A DNA stretch of 64,000 bases from Simmondsia chinensis (Eukaryota > Streptophyta > Magnoliopsida > Caryophyllales > Simmondsiaceae), in contig JAGTTD010000024.1 of assembly GCA_018398585.1 (NCBI GenBank), forward strand, positions 9,204,071 through 9,268,070. Direction: 5' to 3'. Each line of letters opens with the position of its first letter. Position 1 is the stretch's first letter. Shown piece after piece: positions 45,435 through 57,320 of this stretch. The position numbers were made by a program, and so were the translations under genes. Below the pieces are notes generated by a model that was not told the DNA's origin, ran no database searches, and worked only from the letters and a program-made list of their open reading frames with translations.

Positions 45435-46755
45435 TCTCATGTTCCTCTTGTCACACCTTTTGGATTGACGAATGCCCAAGCTGTATTTATGGATTTAATG
45501 AATAGGGAATTTAAGTCGTTCCTGGATCATTTTTTTGGTTGCCTTTATCGATGATATTTTGGTGTACTCAAAAATGAGGAGGAATATGAGAACCATTTGA
45601 GAGCTATATTACAGACACTTCATGGAAAACAATTATACGGTAAAATGAAAAAGTGTGAGTTTTGGTTATTAAAGGTTTCTTTCTTAGGACATGTGATATC
45701 AGGTGAAGGAGTATCCGTAGACTCACAAAAGGTGGAAGTAATTGTGAACAGGACTCGACCAACCACCATGACAGAAGTTAGACGTTTCCTTGTCTGGTAG
45801 GATATTATAGAAGATTTTTTAAGGATTTTGCCAAATTAGCCTTGCTCCTCACTAGACTACTAGAAGAGATAGAAAATTTGAATGGAATGATATTTGTGAA
45901 GAGAGTTCTCTTGAATTGAAAGCCTGACTAATATAGGCCCCGATACTTGCGGTGCTATCAGGAGAAGAAGGGGATGTCATTTTTAGTGACACATCTAAAA
46001 AGGGGCTCGACGGCATCTTAATGCCACATGGACGGGTAATCGCATATGCCTCTAGACAACTAAAGCCGTATGCAGAGAATTACCCGACTCATGACCTTAA
46101 ACTTGCTGCAGTCGTGTTCGCATTGAAAATTTGGAGACATTACTTGGGTGGAGTGACTTGTGAGGTGTATACAGATCATAAGAATTTGAAATATATTTAC
46201 ACTCAAAAGGAGTGAAAAATGAGGCAATGGAGGTGGCTAGAATTCCTCCATAATTATGATTTAGATATAAATTATCACCCAGGCAAAGCAAATGTAGCTG
46301 CTGATGCGTTGAGTTGAAAGTCTGTTGGAAATCTTGATTATATGATCACTGCACAATCCTACATCCTTAATAATTTGAGAAGAGTAGGTTTGAGATAAGA
46401 TGACGGGGAGGTGGAGCTACTTTGTTAGCTATGACCATACGTCCAACATTGATAGACCGTATCAAAAACGCACCAAAAGAAGATGAGTATTTGCGAAGCA
46501 TTATTTTCGGAATTGGAAAAGAATAGTCCACACAATTCTTACTGTGTGAAGACGGTTCATCGTGGTTTGGCAATAGGATTTGTGTCTAATGATAAGGTAC
46601 TGAAAGAGGAAATTCTAGAAGAAGCTCATTTAGTTTCGCATTCGGCCCACCCTAGAGGATAAAGATGTACAGAGATCGTAAGGAACATTTTGGATGGAAG
46701 AACATAAAAAAGGACATAGCTCAATTTGTCGCAAGATGCCTCACATGTCAAACTT
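45435..46755 (+). pseudogene. RT, RNase H and integrase start (copy F, plus strand)
   Basis: [20 protein letters not shown] starts the readable RT; KKCEFWLLKVSFLGHVISGE and RRFFKDFAKLA follow. RNase H ORF 45952-46215: [34 protein letters not shown], then [20 protein letters not shown]. Integrase finger VLKEEILEEAHLVSHSAHPR and CLTCQTC (46590-46755). Stops and frameshifts are many. It is cut at 46755 by Tat sequence. Confidence 0.85.
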
Positions 46756-46769
46756 GTTTAGGCATATGA

Positions 46770-48000
46770 TTTTGGACGTCCCAGTGCCCCCCAAGTGGGT
46801 GAGGATCTCAAGGGGATTTGCGGGATACCTTGATCATAATGGCCATGCTCTTAGTTGGCCATGAAGTATGTTCTAGCAGAACCTTGTTTGCACGGTATGC
46901 CCCAAGTCATGATCTTGAGGAAGTGGGTGGTTTCTTTGACCCCCTAGTATGGTAAACATCAAGAGGCCTAGGATGACAAGCATGGTTTTTAGAACTAGTG
47001 ACCTGTCCCTGCACCTCTACTTCAAGGCCTTAAGTGGGCCTCAACGCAGCCTCTACTACTTAAGGATGGTATGAACGGGTATGCCCCCTATCTCAAAGAT
47101 AGATAACATCGGCGCATTAGCGCTGACATCCCTTGAGGCCACAGAAACACTCTGATTCGAAGGCCCAACAACTCCATGGGGCACATTTGACTTTCCTATG
47201 GCTGGACTCCAAGCGCGTAGCACCTAGGTTAGCCATAGTTGGGTTTTCCGTTCTCTCAGGGACACTATAGTCAGCTTGAGCGATTGATAGTCGCGAGATC
47301 GAGGGCGTCTCACATGGATACCCAATTGGTATTGATGGAAGAGGTATAGGCCTAAGCTGCCTGATTTCCTCTCTAACAACATGGACCAAGCAATTATGAG
47401 TCTCAACCTATCTAACCAAGTTAGGTTTGACTTCAACTATCGTCTATCTAGCCACGTCCTTAGCAAGAAGGGTAGCAGTGGAGGGCAGGGTTGAGTTCAT
47501 TTCAACTAAGACTCAATTGGTTTCTTTGCGAAGCCTTTCATTCATAGGGATTCCAACAATTTTAATTACGATTCTCATGGCAGTAGAGTTTTCACGTAGA
47601 CTCGTTAGATTGCGCTCTATTTTAGCACGTTGTCTCTCGAAGGCCCTCTCATTGTTTGTTGGACTTTTTGGTTCACAATTTCTAAATGGCACGTTCTCTA
47701 GGATGTCATCATCGCCACTGCTTTCGCTACCATGGCTATGACTTGGTTCATCCCATCCAGATGTGGGACTTTACTTAAGAGGCCACTCAAGTGGGGACCT
47801 AATTAAGGCTAAGCCTTCTGGTTCCTTATGCTCGAGGGCACAAGACTCCTAGTTTTGACCATCGACGAATGGCTGACAATTACGTCTGGTAATCCATGAT
47901 GGGCTAAAATGATGCTTCAAGCCTCCCACTATGGTCCCCAAAAAGCCTGTTTGCTCTATTTTGTTTGCAGTTGAATTTGATGGGGTCGTTGTAAATGTGA
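46770..48000 (-). pseudogene. gag: Tat gag N-terminal region (T2)
   Basis: Minus frames give DEPSHSHGSESSGDDDILEN, ERAFERQRAKIERNL, then ORF 47117-47389 with PIGYPCETPSISRLSIAQAD. Charged N-terminal segment typical of long Tat Gag proteins; domain not assignable in detail. Frameshifts at about 47430 and 47110. Homologous to the fragment at 13667-14067/20869-21060. Confidence 0.6.
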
Positions 48001-48159
48001 CAACAAAATAAACATATAAAAGGGGCTCACCATGACTAGGGAGACAACCTAAATATGAACTACACATCTTTGACCTCAACCACTCCCCATTTTGAAGAAA
48101 CGGTTGTGATAAGTTGGTCTATCTGACTTTGATTGTATCGTGAGTTCTACTTATGTTTC

Positions 48160-49190
48160 AATTAAGAAAAACTTTTGTTAAATGTTTTTGTGGATTTATA
48201 TATATATATTTATTGACACAAATAAAAGGATATGGACCTAACTTAAGTGATAGTTATAGTAACGGAATAGGGCCCATAGTCACCTTTCATCGGACATTTA
48301 AAAGTCAGGAACTGAGGTGGAGACAAACCCATGAGCTCAACAGTCCACTTACATGGCCGAGTCAATCAGACTTTAAAGCCTAGCATCCTTGACTCATAAT
48401 AACTCAAATGAGTTCAGGTCTGACTAAAGTGGAGCAAACCGTATTCAGGTCATCGAATTAGGGGCAACGCAAACAAGGTCAGGCCTCAGCCATCAAAGCC
48501 CTAATCAATGGTACGAACTTAAGTTTGCCCGACTTATCAAGAAGTCATAATAGTTTAGGAGCAATGCAATCAAGGTCAAGCCTTAGATCTCAACTAGTCA
48601 ACTTACGAGAACATACTAAAACTGGAAAGTCATACCTGAATCTCGAAAAATTGTATTACTGTAGAGGTAAGTACAACAATGGTCTATGCTACGCTAGGCT
48701 TAAGAAAAGAGCATAAGTGTGCTGTAACATAAAACTTGAAGGCGTATGTGTACTACTTTGGACTGATGCAAAGTCCTTTATTTATAAAAATATGAATAAT
48801 GGCTGCTCCTATTTCTGCGACAACTTTCACACATGTCTGGCCACTAAGCTTCTTCTTACAAGTGCAAATCTTCAATGAACGTGTCCTGAATTTGGTATTG
48901 GAGGGAAATCTTTAGTGCCGATGTTCGTAATCTTAGGGGAAGTTCCTTCTAGAAGCCCCTTGTTCTCTTGGATTAAGCTTAGTGCCCAAGTATATATATT
49001 GTGCCCCAAGCAACTTTCTCGAGCCAGGTAACCACCTGTCTTGCAGTCCTCTTGGTAGTCCCTTGAGCTCGAGCTCCCTTTATCTATCAACCATCTAGAG
49101 CCTCCAGTGTTTGATATCCCTGGCAGGGGTAATAATCCTCTCAGAATGCTGGGCTCAAGATGTCACTATCTTAGTACTAGAAGGCTTGGC
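48160..49190 (-). repeat. Putative LTR of Tat T2
   Basis: Lies between the leader (47940-48150, matched at 25790-25955) and the start of the antisense-ORF region. On the minus strand TATAAATA at 48779-48786 could be its promoter. Ends not determined; no second copy in the window proves it. Confidence 0.45.
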
Positions 49191-49766
49191 TTCCCTTGAG
49201 AAGGACCTCACGTGTTGACCACGTGGCACTTTATCCAGAACGGCATCATCCCAACCCCTTTGAAATTAGGGTATAAACAGCTGTCTCTGCTCCTATTCCT
49301 CCAGCTGACAGCTGTATCGATCAGTTGGTACGTCTGATCCAGTTAGATACTTCAATGGTCTCTAATAGGCATTAGAGCCCTATTGATCTTGACAAAATCA
49401 AGGAGGATCTTTCGTGGATGATTGAGAATGATTCTTGTTCAACCTTTACACCTTGTTCCCTAGGCCCTAGACTTAAGGCCGTGTTTCCAAATACTGATAA
49501 ATCTCCTCCGCTTCGTGCAGCTTCCGCAAGTCAATTTTAGGGAGGAAGAAGCATTCCAAAGAAGCGGCACCCTTCAAAGATTTCTCTCAGGTATGACTAC
49601 AGAAATAGAAGTGGCACTCATGAAGAGAAATAGAAGAACCATTCTGCATGTATGAGGCCATCAGGCTTTCTAAGATTTCTCTCGGGTATGACTACACCAT
49701 TGTAATGGCACTCACCTGATGTTAGAATATTTTTTATATCGCTTTTGTCTCTTCGGAGACATCCAA

Positions 49767-49798
<32 letters not shown>

Positions 49799-50960
49799 GG
49801 CCCCTGCACAAGGATGACACGCACAAATCGAGAAATGGTCCAAAAGAAAAGCTTTTGTCTTCCCTTAGAGGTTTGTTGGTATCACTTTGGAGGACATAAC
49901 ATTCTTGACAGGTCTTTCATTAGGATGAGGGGAGTTGCCTTTCGATTCTTTTATTTCTAAAGAGGCTGGAGCCCTTTCCCCTTCTTTCTCCATCACCAAC
50001 TTGCCCGGTGGTTATAAGTCCATAATCATGATGTTTGTCCCAGGAGTGCATGACTTTGGAGGCAAGGGTCTAGGGAAGAAGAGGCATGCTTTCACTTATT
50101 TTGGTTGAACAAGTTTTTCTTCGCTAATTCCTCCAATTCAATTCTTAAATTTCTCAAGACCATGGCTGTCAACTTGGACTTTAGGACTAGTCCATTAACT
50201 CTAAGACCATTATTTTTGGCCCAAGTGCATGGATGTCTTAGGGACATTATAGTTAAGAACTATGTTGTCCTTATAGGAGGACCCATGTGGTTAGTTCAGC
50301 TTTGGGCCTAAGAATAATTTTCTAAGCTCTTCTCCAGAAGCCCTCTGTCGCCATAGGTAAGGGGGTCCCTTGCTATGAAGAGTAGTTTGCTCGTTGTGAG
50401 GTCCTTTTCCTCCAGGATGGTCCTTTCACCAATGCTTTGAGACACTAATGTCTCCTCAAGGTAAGAAAGGGACCTAATAGACTCCCTTTAGAGAGAGGAA
50501 TCTTGGCCCTCGTTTGTTCAAGAAGTTGGACCTTCACCATGATGTCTCTGTAAACATCAACTCTCGGACCCAGTAAGCAATCTTATGCCCTTAGGATATC
50601 ATCTTCTATCACTAGACTCATCCTAGTGTAGAAACCTACAAGCCTGAGTTGTTTGCTACTAGGTAATTTGGAATGGTCAAGAGGTCCCTTTTCCAAGTCT
50701 AAGGACCAAAAACCTTTGGTGGGCTGAACGGATCCCCGTCCAACTATTCCATTGTCGAGAGCTTTGTCAGTCCAACCAAGAGGCCAAATCTCTTTATGGA
50801 CATGTATTTATGTGTAGGTAATCCCCATGTGCCACACCTCATTTTATAGCTTGATTCCAAGCCTATTGGACCTCTTTTGAGGCCAGAGACACGAAGTAAC
50901 ATTTTATTCCTTCCCTTGAGCTTGCAAATCCTAGCTCGAGAGGAGGTCATCCAGTTAGCA
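49191..50960 (+). pseudogene. PMD ORF of Tat T2, interrupted by U6
   Basis: Aligns with T1 23750-25740. The PMD core is split by the U6 insertion at 49741-49860; before it come remnants near 49690 (TMKRNRRTILHV-like frames), and after it [20 protein letters not shown] wording and ILVEQVFLR. ORF 50105-50311 (FFANSSNSILKFLKTMAVNL, LRDIIVKNYVVLIGGPMW) is the end of the domain. Frameshifts and stops throughout. Confidence 0.65.
49747..49844 (+). pseudogene. U6: U6 snRNA retropseudogene
   Basis: Near-complete U6: 5' stem GTCTCTTCGGAGAC, then GATACAGAGAAGATTAGCAT and CACGCACAAATCGAGAAATG. Compared with plant U6 the 5' stem has a C-to-T and a matching G-to-A change that keeps pairing, plus CCAATA for CCGATA and GCACAAGG for GCGCAAGG. 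It ends GGTCCAAAAGAAAA with no T-run terminator, and no USE or TATA element at -30 fits (the upstream sequence is transposon ORF). GCTTTTGTCT occurs on both sides (49741-49750, 49851-49860), so it was inserted by target-primed reverse transcription. The ACAGAGA box and AGC triad are kept. Confidence 0.93.
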
Positions 50961-52570
50961 TTAAGAATACTCCACAGAAGGCACTGTCAAATAAATATCC
51001 TTTTGCAGCCGTAGTTGTTCAGGAAACTCCTACGAGTCCTGGGGACCAGGAATTTCACAGCCTTTGATGTTAGTGGCTCCAAGAAAAGGAAGAAGAGAGA
51101 TGTTTCTCCTACTCTCCCAGCTAGAGCCATGCAGGTAGTAAAGGAAGTAAAAGAAAAAGACAAAGAAGTAGTCATCTCACAGTTAGTGAGAATGGGAAGA
51201 GCTAGGCTCCCTAAACTAAAGGTAGTGGCCTTTCTCAATTGGTGTTCATCTTTTGCCAAAACTACTCCTAGCTTGGCTTTGTGCAGCCACAAGAGGAACC
51301 AACTTCAGTTGTCGTGGAGATTCCAGACTCTTCATCTCAAGAAACTATGCTTGAGCTCCCACAATATACTAAATCATTGAGCTCAAGTGCTAAAGATGGA
51401 GGAGATATGGCTACTTGAGCTATGCAGCCAATTATAAGTGAACCATATGAAGAAGCTTCCCACCCAGTTCCTTTGAACTAGGATCTTGTGCAGACTTCAT
51501 ACATGCTTCCAAGAGCATGTTCCACAACCATGGAGGAGGTCTTTGTATGATCTCATCGTTTGGCTTCCAAATTCTTAATATCCAAACCATATTTGGTCTT
51601 ACACATACAAGTATTACTTTTCAGAAACCCTTCTCGAGGAAGGCATTCCAATGATTGAAGTACTAGCAGAGGTTCTTCCTACCTCTTCAACTGAAGTTTC
51701 AAAGGTAAAAATAGTCCCCTCATATTATGGTTTATTTCAAAAGTTCGGACTTAGTCTAACTCCTTCTGATGTTGCCCTTTTCAGGTCACAAAGCCAAGAG
51801 TTATTTCTCCTCAATCTCAGAAAGGATATTATTCCCTTCGAAGAAGACAGGAGCAAGTGGAAGATTAATCTTCTAGCAGTTGGACCAAGTATCTCCAAGA
51901 CTCCATAGACTGAGAGAGATTATACACCTCCCTATTCTTGCTTTAGCCGGAGCTGCTTTCCAGGAAGCCATTTCTCTAATTAAGCCGTTGAAGGAGGACC
52001 CTAAGGTGGCTCCAGCCAGTGCCAAATAACTTGAAACCCTTAAGGAGGTGTTCATGAAAGTAAATCAAGAGGTCCTATCACTTCTTCAGAAGAGACGACA
52101 TTGTCAAGATGCCATTAGGGACCTAGAACCTTCAGCTGGCCTAGGTGGCCTGCAGCTTCTGTTTGAGAACTCGAAGCAGCCAGAAAGTAAAGAGTTAACA
52201 AGCGAGGATATTAAAGGCCTAGAGGATGAAATTTATCACTTGGAGGACAGATTAAGTTGTCTATGGGGACAACTTTTTTCACTCAGATAGCAGTATACCC
52301 CTCATGGCTCAGCAGTTTCAGAGCTTGAGCAAGCTACCACTAAGGCTCAAAGGAGCACCCACGTCCTTCAGAAAAAGGCACTCTCCTTAGATTGAGAGCA
52401 GAATGAAGCAACAAGCCAACTGTCGACTATAGAGGAATCCTTTGTAAGAATTAAGACACGGCTCTTTTGATTTGCCTTTTGTAAAGAAGCTTTTGGCTAT
52501 ACTAGTTACTTGTTTCCATTGTCTTGTGTAAGTATGCTCCTCAATAGTATTAATGAAATACGCATTTTGT
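50961..52570 (+). pseudogene. C-terminal part of the antisense ORF (T2)
   Basis: Basic stretch SGSKKRKKRDVSP in ORF 51015-51380, a LTPSDVALFRSQSQELFLLN piece in 51651-51908, and a coiled-coil-like 52048-52290 (SEDIKGLEDEIYHLEDRLS). Similar composition is found in PMD-type transposon proteins: basic region then coiled coil. The end near 52510-52570 has a likely 3' UTR (AATGAAATA). A related coiled-coil end is at 59330-59800. Confidence 0.5.
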
Positions 52571-52639
52571 CAAATACGTCTTTCAGTTTGTTGGTTCCTC
52601 TTTGTTTATTTTTCTATCTTAAGGATCATAGAGTTGATC

Positions 52640-52997
52640 CTTAAAACATTGATATTAAAATTGAGCCCATAATTCAGGTAATCTATATTTAAGAACTTCC
52701 TTATTAGAATCCCAAATGGATTGCACATATTTCCTTATGAACCTTCTATTGATGGCCCTTGGTTGAGTCCTTCCATCTTGGTCTTAGAGTAAGAAAGCAT
52801 TTCTTCCAAATACCTCTATGACTCTGAATGGACTCTCCTTGTTTGGCGATCATTTTCCAAAGACACGATCTTTCTCGCCAATTGGTGGAAACTAAGTCCC
52901 TAAGTCAAAGGACCTGGGTTTGACCATCTTGTTGTAAACTTTGGCCACCTTTTTATTTTGTTTTTCTAGCTTGTGAAGGGCATCAAGCCTAACTTGG
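52640..52997 (-). pseudogene. Tat integrase C-terminal end (T2)
   Basis: The minus strand matches 59847-60290: ENDRQTRRVHSE-like and GRTQPRAINRR-like wording around the GPF motif, ending TKLGLDALHKLEK at 52960-52997. It follows the antisense ORF by about 80 bases and is cut at 52998 by an Athila-type LTR. Confidence 0.7.
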
Positions 52998-54437
52998 TGA
53001 TGGTTTTTCAATGTCTATCAAAATTTAATATTAAACCCTTTCCACTAAACACATCTAAGTAGTCTAAGGCAAGAGGGTGTCGAACCACAGGGACAAAGAG
53101 TACGCGAATCTATTCTGTGACCCAAATTAATTTGAGGAAAATTTTGAGATTTTACGTTAAGTAATCTAAAGAACGAAAATTAAACTAAGAATTCGACATC
53201 TAACAGGGAAAAGAACTTGGAATTGGAACCTAAGGTTTTGAATCCATCTTTAGCCAATTATTCTTGCATTAACTCTTAAATTGGGATTATTGATTGTTAC
53301 ACGGGTAGTGGTTTAGGCTATAAGTTTTAACCTACTAAGGTGATATTTTTAGTATCGCGTATTGACCCTATCCAACTAAAGCATAAGGAAAACAGGCTCT
53401 TCCTAATGTATTGTTAATTATCACGTATTGAATTTATCTAACTAAAGCACAAAGAAGATGGGCTTTAATATACTATTGCTTGATTGATTAATCCTAAGGC
53501 TAAAAGCACAAAGCATTAAATTAAAAATATCAACATCAATGATCAAAAGTTACAAACTTAATAATCATCTCAATTGAATAAACGATAAAAACATAATACT
53601 TCAAAGTATTCATTTCAATCAAACAATTCATGCGAACATTCAAATTAACCCAAATTAAAAGTAATACAAAAGTAAAAAGGCTAATATTTCATCTAACTCA
53701 AGAGAGCAAGTTCTCCATCAAGGATGAACCAATGAAAGAGAAGATGAATGAACTCATGTCGGTCTTTACGATAATTTCACTCCCGTTCCCATTTAATGAA
53801 AAGAAAAATTAAAATTAAGAGAGAGAATATTGAAGAGGGAGAGGCGGTGCAAGGAGGGTGTAAATGAGCCGAGCCGGCTCACGAGCCCTAGCGAGCTGGC
53901 TCGTCAAAAAGCTCGAAAACCTCAGCTTGCTTTTGGCTTGAGCCGAGCCGAGCTGGCTCGTTTGGCTTATGAGCCGACCCCGGGCCTAAACGAGCCAAGT
54001 GAGCTTTTTTGAAAATACACTATATTTGCAGAAATATTACCCAGTTAATCCATATTAGAGCCTAAATGAGCTCAGCTTGAGCTTAAACGAGCCTATATTG
54101 AGCTGAAATGAGCCGAAATATTGTAAGCCTAATATGAAGCTCATCGATCTTAGATCGAGCTGAGCCGTGCCGAGGCTGAGATTTTGACGAGCCGAGCTCA
54201 AGCCTGAATTTTCAAATCTCGATAAGGTTCAAGACAAGCCTCAGCCGAGCTTAAAAGGCTCGGCCTGGCTCAAATACACCCCAAGGTGCAAGTGGTGCCC
54301 AATTTCTCCATGAAAATCCTGAGCTAAAAATCACAAATCACAATTTCTCCATCATCTTTTAAACCGAATCTGCCACCTGATGAAACCCTCAGCTGAGCTG
54401 GGCCTGAGGTTGACGAGCGCGGGTCTAGAGTGGCAAC
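52998..54437 (-). repeat. Athila/Tat-type LTR (A/C family), apparently solo, with MITE
   Basis: Plus strand starts TGATGGTTTTTC and continues with ATTTAATATTAAACCC as in LTR C reversed. No PBS follows at its left side, where Tat integrase is found, so it is a solo or truncated LTR. Its right end is cut at 54437 by N4. Confidence 0.82.
53854..54284. mobile_element. hAT-like MITE rich in GAGCC (431 bp)
   Basis: Ends GAGGGTGTAAATGAGCCGAG and, reversed, TTGGGGTGTATTTGAGCCAG. GGTGCAAG flanks it at 53846-53853 and 54285-54292. The interior has many GAGCC/GGCTC words able to fold back. The 8-bp duplication and GGGTGT ends fit hAT. The empty site in LTR C (27076-27084) has one copy of this octamer, GCTTGCACT in that orientation. 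Confidence 0.92.
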
Positions 54438-55482
54438 TGATAAGTCCAATTTAGTAATTATTTATATCATTTAAGGTTCAATTACTAACCATTTTGCATT
54501 AAATTTTTATTGCTTTTGCTCTTTTTTCACTTTTATTGTTCTTTCGTTGCAAAAACACTCACTTTATGCTAATTCTTGCTAGTTTTATCATCAACATCAA
54601 CAAATAAAAGCAATATACCGTAAACAAAGCGAAAATCAAGCAACTTGTGTCAATTTGGAAGCAAAACCAACATCTAAGGAGAAGTTCATGTACAAGTTAC
54701 TTTGGTGGCAAAATCAAGAAATCACAAGCAAGGGTGGATTAAACACTTAAAATATGCATACAACTTGCAATGAGGGTGATTTTGGCGGTGGAAGAAGGGA
54801 AAAAAAAAATGAAGAAAAAAGCCAGTTGAATGAAGTTGCAAAAGAGGGCATCAATATAAGTAAATAAGGATGAAGTTGATGTTATTTTTTATTTTTTGAA
54901 TTGGCAACTTGAAATGCAATAACTAGGGGATTAAAAAAAGAGTATTAGGCATCCCTCATTCAGAAGAAAAAAGACCCAAAGCTAAAGAGATTGAGAGAAA
55001 ACATCGAGGGAAGAAGAAAGGAAGAGGAGGAAGAAGTTTGGTTAGTAATTTTTCATTTCAAGTTCTTTTCTATCTTTTTCTTCTTTAAGTTCATGGATTT
55101 TGTTTAATTTTGCTTTATGTTATGTCTACCATGAACTTATTTATTCTTTCCAAGGCTACGATGTAGGCGAAGTTGTAAAATACGCTCTTTTCTAATTCAA
55201 CGCATTCAAAGTTTGTTTATTGCATTGTTTGAGTGTTTATCAATGTTCTTTATGAGTTTTGAATGCTTGATCACCATTCAAATACTGTAATGATTCGTAA
55301 TGAGTCCGAGAGAAGATTTATGATGATTGCTTGAGATAGATCAACACGATTTGTAAGGTCTTATGTGAAAACCATGGATTTTAAAAACTCTTTTCTTATT
55401 TAAATTTATATAAGAGATTGATGTGTTAATATGTAAAAGAGCATGCTCAACGTTGCTCAAGAGAGAATATTTTGTAAATTGG
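54438..55482 (+). repeat. N-family LTR fragment, 5' part (N4)
   Basis: Starts TGATAAGTCCAATTTAG; runs through the R/U5 part to TTTTGTAAATTGG, where chromovirus LTR sequence takes over. About 370 bases of the LTR end are missing. Confidence 0.88.
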
Positions 55483-55498
55483 AAAGTGAAGATTTTGG

Positions 55499-56466
55499 GG
55501 AATATTTTTCTATTTTGATCCATTTTGGGCAATGGCTCTAAAACATGAAACAATATTGGAAAATGATGATTTTTACGTTGTTGAGTTGGAAGCATAAGAA
55601 AAAAAACCATGGGTCTTTTGCGCTGTTTTGGAGAGGTAGTCCTTGCATACATTGGTGGAGTGGTTGACTATCTAACTTATCTATTAGGAAATGTTCCGAA
55701 ACAATAATTTAGCCATGGATGTGGTGTGAAAGTCAACCGACGCAAAGGAAATGGCTATCCTCCTAAATCAATTGACTTAGAGATTGTTTGTATAGAAAGA
55801 TAGAATGAGTTTTATGGTTGATAACTTTTTCTTTTCCTTTTTCAGCTTTTAGCTCACTCGTTTTGTGCTTTTCTTAAAATGTTCTGGACACTACTTGAAG
55901 ACCAATCATGGGATGCTAGATAGACTTACACAAATTTTAGAAATTTTGTACCAAAAGAGGCTTAGTTTCCCTTTTTTTTGTACAAGAATATATGTAAATT
56001 TTGTATTTATATTATCATAGATTTTAATGAAAGTAACTCTATATGTACATTTCATGATACTTCAATCATGACTAAATGTTTTATTACTTCAGCTAAGTTA
56101 AAACGCCTTTTAGGTTCTAAACGTGCCTACGGCATGTAACCCTGAATTGTAGAGGATTTACTTTAGTGGTATAAGACTTTAGGTTACGAATTAAGGGCTT
56201 AAGACGTGAAAGGGGTGAGGGGATTTTCTTAACTAGAAAATTATGTTCAACTTGTTCTTATAGAAAACTAATATATGGAAAAATGGCACAACGAGGGACC
56301 GGTAGGGACTGGATGCAAGACACTAGCTCTGGAGGTGCAAGGGAGCCAATAATGGCGTCTCTTTATGCTGATATTCATGAGGTGAGTGCAGTTGTTGTAG
56401 AATTGCTTAGAGAAAGTAGAAGGGGTAGGACACATGACGATGAGGAGGGGAGGGATATGGCAGCAT
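55499..56466 (+). repeat. First unit: LTR 3' part, PBS and first 61 gag codons
   Basis: Begins inside the MITE end (CATTTTGGGCAATGGCTCT at about 55521) that copy D has complete. Gag starts ATGGCACAACGAGGGACC at 56283 and runs RDMAALN before jumping back into LTR sequence. The ORF 56283-56555 is thus an artefact of the junction. Confidence 0.85.
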
Positions 56467-57320
56467 TGAATATTTTTTTCTATTTTGAGCCATTTTGGGC
56501 AATGGCTCTAAAACATGAAACAATATTGGAAAATGACGATTTTTACATCTGTTGAGTTGGAAGCATAAGAAAAAAAAAAAAACCATGGGTGTTTTGCATT
56601 GTTTTGGAGAGGTAGTCCATGCTGCATACATTGGTGGAGTCGTTGACTATCTAACATAACTATTAGGAGAGGTGTTGCGGTGCACAATGGTGTTAAATGT
56701 TCCCAAACAATAATTTCGCCGTGTATGTGGTGTGAAAGTGAACCGACGCAAAGGAAATGGCTACCCTCCTTCTAAATCATTTGACTTAGAGATTGTTTGT
56801 ACAGAAAGATAGAATGAGTTTTATTCGTAACACCACGGTTAAATTGGTTTTATGGTTGATGACTTTTTCTTTTCCTTGTTGAGCTTTTAGCTCACTCGTT
56901 TTGTGCTTTTCTTAAAATGTTCTAGACACTACTTGAAGACCAATCATGGGATGCTAGAAAGACTTACACAAATTTTAGAAATTTGATACTGAAAGAGACT
57001 TAGTTTTCCTTTCTTTTGTACAAGAATATATGTAAATTTTGTATTTATATTATCCTCGATTGTAATGAAAGTAACTCTATATGTAAATTTCATGATACTT
57101 CAATCATGACTAAATGTTTTATTACTTCAGCTAAGTTAAAACGCCTTTTAGGTTCTAAACGTGCCTACGGCATGTAACCCTGAATTGTAGAGGATTTACT
57201 TTAGTGGTATAAGACTTTAGGTTACGAATTAAGGACTTAAGACGTGAAGGGGGTGAGGGGATTTTCTTAACCAGAAAATTATGTTCAACTTGTTCTTATA
57301 GAAAACTAATATATGGAAAA
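56467..57320 (+). repeat. Second unit: LTR 3' part and PBS
   Basis: Nearly identical to the first unit from about 56880 on. It keeps segments missing in the first (AGGTGTTGCGGTGCACAA at about 56671, CACCACGGTTAAATTGG at about 56832). PBS-like TGGTATAAGAC near 57206. Confidence 0.85.

Larger units (their letters stand above)
46756..52997 (-). mobile_element. Tat Ty3/gypsy sequences T2 around one LTR
   Basis: Minus-sense order from the right: integrase end (52640-52997), antisense ORF (on plus, 49200-52450), LTR-like region (48160-49190), leader, gag (46770-47770). That is a 3' end, an LTR, then a 5' end: two partial elements sharing one LTR. Both outer ends are truncated. Confidence 0.7.

Noticed and set aside
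47427..47741. Plus ORF of 104 codons, hydrophobic
   Set aside because: Shadow of the minus-strand Tat gag, which has the better coding wording.
49747..49844. Functional U6 gene
   Set aside because: No pol III T-run after the RNA and no USE/TATA upstream; target duplication and A-rich tail show a retropseudogene.
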